From assembly GCF_000308775.1 (NCBI RefSeq), contig NZ_BAGJ01000273.1, positions 62,001 through 126,000 of the forward strand: DNA of 64,000 nt, given 5' to 3'. This document shows positions 54,018 to 61,678 of this stretch, piece after piece. The position numbers and the translations under genes are program-made. The notes beneath the pieces were generated by a model. That model was not told where the DNA came from. It did no database searches and saw only the letters and a list, made by a program, of their open reading frames with translations. This stretch comes from Nocardia testacea NBRC 100365. Lineage in GTDB: Bacteria > Actinomycetota > Actinomycetes > Mycobacteriales > Mycobacteriaceae. Position 1 is the first letter of the stretch. Each line of letters opens with the position of its first letter.

Positions 54018-54608
54018 ATGACCGGCAACGAATGGGACGACGACACTCCGGCGCACGCGCTGGTGTGCCTGCATGCCGGACCGGACCCGGCGCGCTGGTT
54101 CGCCGACCAGGTCGAAACGCTCGGCGCGATCGCGCATCGGTCCGCCGCGCCGCCCCCGGCCGACCCGGGATCCGTCGACGCCTGGGCGGACGAGGCCGCC
54201 GCCGGCGTGACGGCCCTCGGCCACGACCGCGTCCACCTCCTCGCCACGGGTGCCACGGCCTACGGTGCCATCGCGTTCGCCGCCCGGCATCCCGCGCTCG
54301 TCACCAGCCTCGTACTCGGCGACCCGCAGGTCGATCCGGACGCTCCCGGATACGGCGAGTTGCTGGCACGGGTGGCCGCCCCGACCCTGGTGATCGCCTC
54401 CGTCCCCGACGAGCGCGTGGATATGGCGCAGGCCCAGAGCATCGCCGGTGGCATCGACAACGGGGTGTTCGTCGTCATCGACGGCGGCACGATCCCGGCC
54501 CACCGCGAACGCGCGGCCTCGTTCAACGAATGGGTCACCGCGTTCACCGTCATCGCCGAAGGTCTCGATGCCATGGCATCACAGCAACAGGAGAAAACCC
54601 ATGCCTGA
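54018..54608 (+). CDS. Truncated alpha/beta-hydrolase-like protein with altered nucleophile
   Basis: 196 residues, shorter than the usual 260-280 because the cap region is missing. Hydrolase features: CLHAGPD near the oxyanion position, LATGATAYGAI where G-x-S-x-G should be, so the nucleophile is Thr80 and the second Gly is Tyr82. A His is kept in IPAHRERA. Either inactive, regulatory, or of different chemistry. It is kept in frame in the operon between the ThDP enzyme and a small gene, four bases from the former. Confidence 0.75.
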   Translation: MTGNEWDDDTPAHALVCLHAGPDPARWFADQVETLGAIAHRSAAPPPADPGSVDAWADEAAAGVTALGHDRVHLLATGATAYGAIAFAARHPALVTSLVLGDPQVDPDAPGYGELLARVAAPTLVIASVPDERVDMAQAQSIAGGIDNGVFVVIDGGTIPAHRERAASFNEWVTAFTVIAEGLDAMASQQQEKTHA

Positions 54609-54828
54609 CACCACCGAGCACTACCTCGAGCCCAATCAGACCCACCCCGAACCGATCAGCCCCTACGAGACCAAGCTGTCCGGTTCGATCATGGAGATCT
54701 TCGGCCGGGGCACCCATGATCTGCCCGGGCTGATCGCGGGCCTGAACGAACTGGGTCTGCACGCGCCCGACGGGCAGGCCTGGACCGAGGACAATTTCCG
54801 CGCCGAGATGCGACGACTGGGAGACTGA
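54601..54828 (+). CDS. Small conserved-looking protein (75 aa)
   Basis: Acidic 75-residue protein. Its second half, LPGLIAGLNELGLHAPDGQ and WTEDNFRAEMRRLG, reads like the HTH segment of recombinase-like small domains: a helical loop followed by "(W)T..NF". Eight-base overlap with the preceding gene and one base before the Rieske gene make it a coupled accessory gene. Possibly a helper of the oxygenase; no known role. Confidence 0.65.
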   Translation: MPDTTEHYLEPNQTHPEPISPYETKLSGSIMEIFGRGTHDLPGLIAGLNELGLHAPDGQAWTEDNFRAEMRRLGD

Positions 54829-54829
54829 G

Positions 54830-55915
54830 ATGACCACCGCGACCACATCCGCCCCGACCGCGACCGGCGGTCCGAAGAAGCGCGCGGTCGGCGTCCGCAA
54901 GGATATGACCGCCGCGGATATCGCCGCCACCGGGCTGCGCGACCGGTGGTATCCGATCCTGCCCTCGCGCATGGTGAAGCCCGGGGAATCCAAGAAGGTC
55001 ACCCGGCTGTCCGTCGACTGGGTGCTGTTCCGGGATCCGCAGGGAACCGTCCATATGCTCGAGGACCGGTGCCCGCATCGCAGCGCCCCGCTGTCGGTGG
55101 GCCAACACCTCGGCGACCGGCTCGCCTGCAAATACCACGGTGTCCAGGTGGACGGCACCGGCACCGTCGTCTCCGTGCCGGGGATGCCCGGCTGCGCGCT
55201 CGAGGGTAAGCGGGCGACGGTGTCGTTGCGGGTCGTCGAGGCCGCCGACACCATTTTCGCGTTCGTCCCGCTGACCCAGGATTCCGAGCCCACGCCGTTC
55301 GTCCTGCCCGACCGGCTCACCGACGAGGCCGTGTCCTGGTTCCCGAATTTCGCGGAATGGGCCGGGCCCTGGCGTTTCTATATGGACAATGTCCTCGACC
55401 CGATGCACGGTGCTTTCCTGCACCGCGATTCGCATTCGATGTTCGGCGGCGACACCTCGGCGCGCTTCCGGATCCGGGAGACCGACCGCGGTTTCTTCTT
55501 CGAGAAAACCGATCAGGTCGGCGTGAACTTCGACTGGGTCGAGTACGTGCGCGGATCCATGGACTACGTCGACCTGGAGATCCCCTACGCGCCGAACGCC
55601 GGCCCCGGCGGCGTCTTCGGCATCGTCGGTATGGCCACCCCGATCGACGCGGACAACTCCGCGATCTTCCACTGGCGCACCCGCCGGGTCGACGGCTGGG
55701 AGCGCGAGGTGTGGCGCTTCCTCTACCGCACCCGGCTCGAGGCCCGGCACTGGGAGGTGCTCGAACAGGACCGCGAGGTGCTCGAGGCCCTGGCCGCCGA
55801 CGCCGACGCCGAAGAGCACCTGTATCAGCACGACCTCGGTGTCTCGCGGATCCGCCGCATCTACCGGGCGGACGCGAGGAAACAGGCGGCGATCCTGGCA
55901 GGCGAAACGGTATGA
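54830..55915 (+). CDS. Rieske non-heme iron oxygenase, alpha subunit
   Basis: 361 residues. Rieske cluster Cys81-Pro-His83 (DRCPHRSAP) and Cys100/His103 (ACKYHGV); mononuclear iron His193 and His198 in DNVLDPMHGAFLHR. No beta subunit is nearby, so it fits the one-subunit vanillate demethylase/phenoxybenzoate/phthalate class fed by the reductase at 47914-48867. Reactions in this class include demethylation and ring hydroxylation. Family members are about 340-360 residues. The upstream small protein may be its helper. Confidence 0.9.
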   Translation: MTTATTSAPTATGGPKKRAVGVRKDMTAADIAATGLRDRWYPILPSRMVKPGESKKVTRLSVDWVLFRDPQGTVHMLEDRCPHRSAPLSVGQHLGDRLACKYHGVQVDGTGTVVSVPGMPGCALEGKRATVSLRVVEAADTIFAFVPLTQDSEPTPFVLPDRLTDEAVSWFPNFAEWAGPWRFYMDNVLDPMHGAFLHRDSHSMFGGDTSARFRIRETDRGFFFEKTDQVGVNFDWVEYVRGSMDYVDLEIPYAPNAGPGGVFGIVGMATPIDADNSAIFHWRTRRVDGWEREVWRFLYRTRLEARHWEVLEQDREVLEALAADADAEEHLYQHDLGVSRIRRIYRADARKQAAILAGETV

Positions 55916-56253
55916 GCGCGCCGCGGGCGGATTCCGCCGACACCATGATGCTGACGGTGTTCCTGCGGCACGACCAGTCGCAGAACCTGGAGCAGATCCA
56001 GGGCAGGCTCGACGAGGCCGGCTGGTGGCAGCACTTTCCGCCCGCGGGCTGCGAAGTCGTCTCCTGGGTCGTCGCGATGGGCGTGGGACAGATCGTGACA
56101 TTGCGGCTACCGGTGGCGCGGCTCGCCGCCGTCAATGTGGAGCTGGAACGCCGGGCGTGGGGTGTGTTCCACACCGACTTCTACCCGACCTACGACTTCG
56201 TGCCGGTGCGCGAGCGGCTGACCCGCGAATCCGACGAGCGGCGCGGCGCATGA
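55912..56253 (+). CDS. Small protein linked to the Rieske gene (113 aa)
   Basis: 113 residues. FLRHDQSQNLEQIQGRLDEAG and WWQHFPPAGCEVVSWVVAMGVGQIVTLRLP suggest a ferredoxin-like alpha/beta fold as in muconolactone isomerase or YciI-like proteins. No certain assignment. ATGA overlap with the Rieske gene and the next gene shows tight coupling. It may isomerise or bind a product, or aid the oxygenase. Confidence 0.65.
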   Translation: MSAPRADSADTMMLTVFLRHDQSQNLEQIQGRLDEAGWWQHFPPAGCEVVSWVVAMGVGQIVTLRLPVARLAAVNVELERRAWGVFHTDFYPTYDFVPVRERLTRESDERRGA

Positions 56254-56690
56254 CCCGGGTCGCGGCGGAAACGGTCGCGGAAGCACCGCGGCCGGGCATG
56301 TTCAGCAACGCCCGGGTGCACGGTGATCAGTTCTTCCTGTCCGGGATGCATGCCGGCGGGCCGGGCGGGCTCGTCGGCGGCGCCGAGACCTACCTACAGG
56401 CCCAGGAAGCGTTCCGGCGGGTCCGGGCACTCACCGAGGCCTGCGGGGCCGTCGTGGACGACATCCTCGTCCTGCGTGTCTATCTGACCGATATCGCCGA
56501 CCGGGCAGCGGTCGGCCGGGCGCGCGCCGAGGTGTTCTCCGGCGATTTCCCGTGCTCGACGCTCGTCGAGGTGTCGGCGCTCGTCGAACCAGGCCTGAAG
56601 GTGGAGATCGAGGCCCAGGGAATCATCGGATCCCACAGCGGCACCCGATCCGCCGCCGGCCCGGATCGCCCGCACACTTTCGAAAGTTGA
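56250..56690 (+). CDS. RidA-family protein 2
   Basis: 146 residues. FFLSGMHAGGPGG, VDDILVLRVYLTDIADR and TLVEVSALVEPGLKVEIEAQGI are RidA features. The Arg that normally contacts the substrate carboxylate lies in a changed context (FPCSTLVEV instead of RSxVEV), so the activity may differ from copy 1. Longer N- and C-terminal ends than normal. Confidence 0.82.
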   Translation: MTRVAAETVAEAPRPGMFSNARVHGDQFFLSGMHAGGPGGLVGGAETYLQAQEAFRRVRALTEACGAVVDDILVLRVYLTDIADRAAVGRARAEVFSGDFPCSTLVEVSALVEPGLKVEIEAQGIIGSHSGTRSAAGPDRPHTFES

Positions 56691-56700
56691 GGACAGAACC

Positions 56701-57828
56701 ATGAGCATGGCACCGAGTGTCGCCGTCTGCGGGGCGGGTATCGGCGGTCTCACCGCGGCCCTCGCGCTCCGCACGATCGGCATCGACGCGCAGGTCTTCG
56801 AGCGGACGAGCCGATTCGCCCGGGTGGGCGCGGATATCAATCTCACGCCGAATGCCGTCCGGGCGCTCGACGGCCTCGGACTGGGCGCGGCGCTGCGGGA
56901 TTCGGCGGCCCGGCCGCAGTTCCGGATCAGCCGGACCTGGGATACGGGCGTGGAGACCTCGCGGCTCGAGATGGGCTCGTCGGCGGAGGCGCGCTACGGA
57001 TCACCGCAGCTCACCCTGCACCGCGGTGATCTCATGTCCACCCTCGAATCGGCGCTGCCGAAGAACAACATCTCGCTGGGCCGGCAGGTCGTCGATATCC
57101 GTGACGGTGCCGTCCATTTCGCAGACGGCGGGATGCACCGAGCCGACGTGATCATCGGTGCCGACGGTATCCATTCCGCGGTCCGCACCGCGCTGTTCGG
57201 CCCGGAGCACCCCACCTTCACCGGTGTCGTGGCATTCCGCGCGGTCGTCCCGGCGGCGGCGGTCGCCGCGGTGCCGAATCTGGACTGCTTCACCAAATGG
57301 TGGGGGCCGGACGCGGCGACGCAGATCGTGACGTTCCCCCTCGGCCAGGGCAAGGATATTTTCATCTTCGCCACTTGCGCACAGGACGAGTGGACCGAGG
57401 AGTCGTGGACGACCCCCGGCAGCGCCGATGAACTGCGTGACCTCTACCAGGACTTCCACCCGGAGGCGCGCGCCCTGCTCGACGCCTGTGACGATGTCCT
57501 GAAATCGGCTCTGTACGTGCGTGACCCGCTACCCGCGTGGACCGCGGGTACCGTCACGCTGCTCGGCGACGCCTGCCATCCGATGATGCCGTTCATGGCG
57601 CAGGGGGCAGGACAGGCGATCGAGGACGCGGTGGTGCTGGCGCGCTGCCTCGGGTCGGACGGCTACGCCGGCGTGGCAGATGCCCTGGCCGGGTACGAGA
57701 ACACCCGGATGGACCGGACCGCCCGGATCCAGCGCGGTTCCCGGTCCAACGAATGGCTGAAATCGGCGGGCAACGGTGACTGGGTGTACGAGTACGACGC
57801 CTGGAATGTGACGCTGGCCGGCGCATAG
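56701..57828 (+). CDS. NicC-like FAD monooxygenase (6-hydroxynicotinate 3-monooxygenase family)
   Basis: 375 residues. CGAGIGGLTAALALRTIGI FAD fold, GADINLTPNAVRAL, LTLHRGDLM, VIIGADGIHSAVR, CFTKWW, LPAWTAGTVTLLGDACHPMMPF and a final WVYEYD. These follow Pseudomonas NicC closely, including HRGDL, KWW and DACHPM. NicC-like enzymes hydroxylate hydroxypyridine acids with loss of CO2; relatives act on salicylate or 6-hydroxypicolinate. Its partnership with a molybdenum hydroxylase in one island is the NicAB-NicC logic. Last gene of the operon. Confidence 0.82.
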   Translation: MSMAPSVAVCGAGIGGLTAALALRTIGIDAQVFERTSRFARVGADINLTPNAVRALDGLGLGAALRDSAARPQFRISRTWDTGVETSRLEMGSSAEARYGSPQLTLHRGDLMSTLESALPKNNISLGRQVVDIRDGAVHFADGGMHRADVIIGADGIHSAVRTALFGPEHPTFTGVVAFRAVVPAAAVAAVPNLDCFTKWWGPDAATQIVTFPLGQGKDIFIFATCAQDEWTEESWTTPGSADELRDLYQDFHPEARALLDACDDVLKSALYVRDPLPAWTAGTVTLLGDACHPMMPFMAQGAGQAIEDAVVLARCLGSDGYAGVADALAGYENTRMDRTARIQRGSRSNEWLKSAGNGDWVYEYDAWNVTLAGA

Positions 57829-57927
57829 GAGGGACGGCCGGCGCACTTTCGGAACGGCCTGCGCGGCCGGGCGAATCGGCGCGCGGCACTCACGGGCGAC
57901 CGGCGCGGGCGAAGTCCGTCACCGGAG

Positions 57928-58260
57928 TCACCCCACCGGGACGTAGACGACCAGGTGCAGATCCGGATGGTCGGCGGGCGCCAGGCGATGGTGCTCGTAG
58001 CGCAGCAGCCCTCGTGCGGGATGCCGGAAAACCCTCGTACGCGAGGCGAAGCCCTCGATGTGGTGACTGCGCCAGCCCTCACGGAAGTGCGTGCTCGATC
58101 CCAGCAGCTCCTGGATGACCGTGCACGCGCGGTCTCCACCGCCCTGCGCGCCTACGCCGCCCTGGCCCAGTCCGCCGACCGAGGTGCCGTGCGCGCACTC
58201 GACCGGTGACCGGCGCGGCTCGCCACGACTGCGCGGTACCCGGCCCAGGACTGTCCACTC
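57928..58260 (-). pseudogene. Remnant of an MmyB-type HTH regulator
   Basis: The last 75 codons of a minus-strand frame (stop 57930-57928) read like the C-terminal MmyB ligand domain: FREGWRSHHIEGFASRTRVF, RHPARGLLRYEHHRLAPADH and LHLVVYVPVG. Upstream the matching segments (ADWARAA and EWTVLGRVPRSR) occur in different frames, one with an in-frame stop, and no HTH is present; the gene at 58279 cuts it off. I read it as a decayed, 5'-truncated gene. The frames and the family match come from reading alone. Confidence 0.55.
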
Positions 58261-58278
58261 CTGGGCCGGGCCGTCCCA

Positions 58279-59157
58279 TCAGGCTCGATCCACAAGGGAC
58301 GGAAGGACCAGATCCCGGTAGCGCTGCTTCATCGTCTCGATCACTTCCCGGCCGTCGGTGGCCCACACGGCCGCATTGAAGATCTCGACCTCGACATCGC
58401 CGCGGTAACCGGCGGCGCGAACCCAGCGGCCGATGGCCGCGAAGTCGATGACCCCGTCACCCATCATGCCCCGCGACAGCAGCGGGTCGGGAGTCATCGG
58501 GTCGAGCCAGTCACACACCTGGTACGAGCTGATCCGCCCGGACGCGCCGGCCTGTGCGATCTGTTCTTCCAGGGTCGGATCCCACCAGATGTGAAAGGTG
58601 TCGACCACGACACCCACGGTCTCCGCCGGATACGGCCGCGCCATCGACAATGCCTGCGCCAGTGTGGAGATCACCGCACGGTCGGCGCAGAACATCGGGT
58701 GCAGCGGCTCCAGCGCCAGCCGGACACCGCGCTCGGCCGCATACGGAACCAGCAGCGCGAGCCGTTCGTCCACCCGTTCGCGCGCGGCGACGAGGTCCCG
58801 GTCCGGCATACCGCCCACCACCATCACCAGTTCCCGCGTGCACAGGGTCGCGGCGTCGTCGATGGCGCGGCGATTGTCGTCGAGGGCCGCCTGCCCGTCG
58901 CCGGGCTCGGTCAGGAAGCCGCCGCGGCACAGGCTGGAGACCCGCAATCCCGCATCGGCGACGAGCTTCGCCGCGGTGGCGGCACCGATTTCGTCGACCC
59001 GGTCGCGCCACAGTCCGATCGCGCCCAGCCCCGCACGGGCCGCACCGTCCACCGCCTCGGCGAGGGTCCAACTCTTCGTCGTCATCGTATTCAACGACAG
59101 CGACCGGTATGGATCGTCCGGATCGAACGGCGTCTGCTGTCCTGCGACCGATGTCAT
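58279..59157 (-). CDS. Sugar phosphate isomerase/epimerase family protein
   Basis: 292 residues, xylose-isomerase-like TIM barrel. Typical segments: SWTLAEAVDGAARAGLGAIG, VRLALEPLHPMFCAD, VVVDTFHIWWDP and YRGDVEVEIFNA with metal-binding acids. Enzymes of this family isomerise or epimerise sugars and inositols or act on 2-keto acids. ATGA overlap with the DUF993 gene. Last gene of the LacI-linked operon. Confidence 0.85.
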   Translation of the reverse strand: MTSVAGQQTPFDPDDPYRSLSLNTMTTKSWTLAEAVDGAARAGLGAIGLWRDRVDEIGAATAAKLVADAGLRVSSLCRGGFLTEPGDGQAALDDNRRAIDDAATLCTRELVMVVGGMPDRDLVAARERVDERLALLVPYAAERGVRLALEPLHPMFCADRAVISTLAQALSMARPYPAETVGVVVDTFHIWWDPTLEEQIAQAGASGRISSYQVCDWLDPMTPDPLLSRGMMGDGVIDFAAIGRWVRAAGYRGDVEVEIFNAAVWATDGREVIETMKQRYRDLVLPSLVDRA

Positions 59158-60344
59158 GAGACCGCTCCGTTCAGTTCGAGGTAGACCCGCATCCGGTGCG
59201 CGGCCAGTTCCGGGTCCGACAGCAGCCCGGCCCGGTCCGCGAGCCGGAACAACTCCGCCAGGTGGGGTACGGATCGGCCGGTGGACAGCCCCGCCACCAT
59301 CGAGAATCCCGGTTGTCTGCCGTTGAGCCACGACAGGAACGCGATACCTGTCTTGTAGTAATAGGTTGGTGCGGCGAAGATATGCCGCCCGAGTGCCCGG
59401 GTGGCCTCGAGAATTTCCGACGCACGTGTCACATTGCCGTTGTCGAGTTCCTGGAGCGCGGTGGACGCGGCCGGGTAGATCGCGGCGAAGATACCCAGCA
59501 GGGCATCCGAATGCCCCTGCGTGTCACCGATGATCAGCTCGGGATAGTTGAAATCGTCGCCTGTGTACAGCCGCACCCCGTCGGGGAGCGTGCGTCGCAG
59601 TGCGATCTCGTGTGCCGCGTCGAGCAGGGAGACCTTGACTCCGTCGATCTTCGATTCGTTGTCCTCGACGAGGGCGCGGAAGGTGGCGGTGGCGGTGGCG
59701 ATATCGGGGCTGCCCCAATATCCGTGCAGCGCGGGATCGAACATGGTGCCGAGCCAGTGCAGGATCACCGGTCGTTCCGCATCGGCCAGTAATCGCTCGT
59801 AGACGTAGAGGTAGTCGGCGGCCGAACGGGCGACCTGGGCGAGCGCCCGCGAGGCCATCAGGATCACCTGGGCTCCCGCCTCGGTGACCACGTCGATCTG
59901 TTCGCGGTAGGCGTCGACGATCCGGTCGAGCCCGGCCGATCCGGAGGGGAGTCCGGCGAGGTCGAGCTGATCGGTGCCGGCTCCACAGGCGAGCAGGCCA
60001 CCGGCCGATACCGCCTCGGCGCCGGATCGGCGGATCAATTCCGCGCTGGCCTGCCAGTCGAGTCCCATTCCGCGCTGCGCGGTGTCCATGGCGTCTGCGA
60101 CACCGAGTCCGTAGGACCACAATTCGTGCCGGTAGGCCAGTGTCGCGTCCCAGTCGACAGTGGCGGGAGTACCCGGTGTGTTGTCCGCTGTCGCACGCGG
60201 AATCACGTGTGCCGCGGCGAAGGCCACGCGGGAGGTGATCGGCCGCGCCGGCCGCGTCCAGGCGCCCGGCGTGCCGAGAACGTACGGTTCGAGCCGGCCG
60301 TCGATCGGCAGTGTGACCGATATCCCCGTTGATGTCGCGGTCAC
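59154..60344 (-). CDS. DUF993-family protein (aldolase-like)
   Basis: 396 residues. Belongs to DUF993, predicted TIM barrels related to dihydrodipicolinate synthase/N-acetylneuraminate lyase. Seen: GLLACGAGTDQLDL, ILHWLGTMFDPALHGYWG, IDGVKVSLLDAAHEIALRR (Lys at the Schiff-base position) and YTGDDFNYPELI. So a Schiff-base lyase is possible. GTG start at 60344 overlaps the oxidoreductase stop. No experimental function known to me. Confidence 0.82.
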   Translation of the reverse strand: MTATSTGISVTLPIDGRLEPYVLGTPGAWTRPARPITSRVAFAAAHVIPRATADNTPGTPATVDWDATLAYRHELWSYGLGVADAMDTAQRGMGLDWQASAELIRRSGAEAVSAGGLLACGAGTDQLDLAGLPSGSAGLDRIVDAYREQIDVVTEAGAQVILMASRALAQVARSAADYLYVYERLLADAERPVILHWLGTMFDPALHGYWGSPDIATATATFRALVEDNESKIDGVKVSLLDAAHEIALRRTLPDGVRLYTGDDFNYPELIIGDTQGHSDALLGIFAAIYPAASTALQELDNGNVTRASEILEATRALGRHIFAAPTYYYKTGIAFLSWLNGRQPGFSMVAGLSTGRSVPHLAELFRLADRAGLLSDPELAAHRMRVYLELNGAVS

Positions 60345-61504
60345 AGCATGATCTCCGGGATCTCGATCCGCCGGCCTTCGGCGGAGCTGCGTAGTCCCAG
60401 TTCGGCCAGTTGCACACCGCGCGCGGCGGAGAGCAACTCGTAGCGGTGCGGCCGGCCGTTCACCACGTCGGTGAGGAACTCTTCCCACTGCACCTTGAAT
60501 CCGTTGTCCAGATCCGCGTTCGCGGGTACTTCCAGCCATTGATCGCGGAACGGCTCGGTCACCGGAAGGTCCGGATTCCAGACCGGTTTGGGCGTGTGCG
60601 AGCGATGTTGCGCCACGCATTTGCGCAGGCCGGCGACGGCGGATCCGTGCGTTCCGTCGATCTGGAACTCGACGAGTTCGTCGCGGTACACCCGTACCGC
60701 CCACGAGGAGTTGATCTGTGCGACCACGCCGTTCTCCATCTCGAAGATCCCATAGGCGGCATCGTCGGCGGTGGCCGGATACGGCTTCCCCTGTTCGTCC
60801 CATCGAGTGGGGATATGGGTCGTGGCCTTCGCGGTGACCGCCTCGACCTTGCCGAGCAGGCCCTCGAGCACGTAGTTCCAGTGACAGAACATATCGACGA
60901 CGATGCCGCCGCCGTCTTCGGACCGGTAGTTCCAGCTGGGCCGCTGGGCGGGCTGGCCGTCGCCCTCGAAGACCCAGTAGCCGAATTCGCCACGCAGCGA
61001 GAGGATCCGGCCGAAGAATCCTTCGTCGACGAGCCTGCGCAACTTCACCAGGCCGGGCAGGTAGAGCTTGTCGTGCACGACGCCCACGGTGACGCCGGCG
61101 TCCGCGGCCACCCTGGCGAGCTCGATCGCTTCGGTCAGCGTCTCGGCGGTCGGCTTCTCGGTGAAGACGTGTTTACCCGCTTTCATCGCTGCCGCCAGTG
61201 CCTCGGCGCGACGTGAGGTGACCTGTGCGTCGAAGTAGATATCGATGGACGGATCGGCGATGACGGCGGCGGCGTCGGTACTCCATTCGGCGATGCCGTG
61301 TCGTTCGGCGAGCTCGGCGAGTTTGGCGGCATTGCGACCGACCAGGATGGGCTCCACCAGGACGCGGGTGCCGTCCGGGAGCAGCAGCCCGCCGCCGTCG
61401 CGGATGGGCAGGATCGATCGCATCAGATGCTGGCGATAGCCCATGCGACCGGTGACGCCGTTCATGGCGATGCGGAGCGTGCGTGGGGGAGTGGAATCGG
61501 GCAT
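60341..61504 (-). CDS. Gfo/Idh/MocA-family oxidoreductase
   Basis: 387 residues. N-terminal Rossmann domain with GVTGRMGYRQHL, then KHVFTEKPTAETL (Lys of the EKP motif) and the C-terminal alpha/beta domain (DMFCHWNYVLEG). NAD(P)-dependent dehydrogenases of sugars or inositols. First gene of the operon, divergent from LacI with an operator between them. An unusual N-terminus (loop of 20 residues before strand two) is seen. Confidence 0.87.
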   Translation of the reverse strand: MPDSTPPRTLRIAMNGVTGRMGYRQHLMRSILPIRDGGGLLLPDGTRVLVEPILVGRNAAKLAELAERHGIAEWSTDAAAVIADPSIDIYFDAQVTSRRAEALAAAMKAGKHVFTEKPTAETLTEAIELARVAADAGVTVGVVHDKLYLPGLVKLRRLVDEGFFGRILSLRGEFGYWVFEGDGQPAQRPSWNYRSEDGGGIVVDMFCHWNYVLEGLLGKVEAVTAKATTHIPTRWDEQGKPYPATADDAAYGIFEMENGVVAQINSSWAVRVYRDELVEFQIDGTHGSAVAGLRKCVAQHRSHTPKPVWNPDLPVTEPFRDQWLEVPANADLDNGFKVQWEEFLTDVVNGRPHRYELLSAARGVQLAELGLRSSAEGRRIEIPEIML

Positions 61505-61601
61505 TGGTATGTGCCTCTTCTGATCTGCGTGACTGACGACCGCGGAACGGGTCGTGGACGATGCGGAGGGACCCGCCTCCGTCGAGTGGACGAGCAGCGC
61601 C

Positions 61602-61615
61602 GGAAAGCGCTTTCC
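61602..61615. promoter_or_regulatory. LacI-family operator 1
   Basis: GGAAAGCGCTTTCC, a perfect 14-bp palindrome with the CG centre usual for LacI-family sites. It lies 63 bases before the LacI gene and 98 bases before the divergent oxidoreductase start. Confidence 0.8.
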
Positions 61616-61678
61616 ACGCTATGCTAGTCGCGAAGTCCGGTCAACCCCACGCGTACCGAGAGAACGAGGAACGAAGCC

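Noticed and set aside
34616..57828. Canonical nicotinate or picolinate degradation cluster
   Set aside because: The NicC-like enzyme and Mo hydroxylase fit, but 2,5-dihydroxypyridine dioxygenase, maleamate amidohydrolase and maleate isomerase are missing and extradiol, Rieske and ThDP genes are unexplained by those routes.
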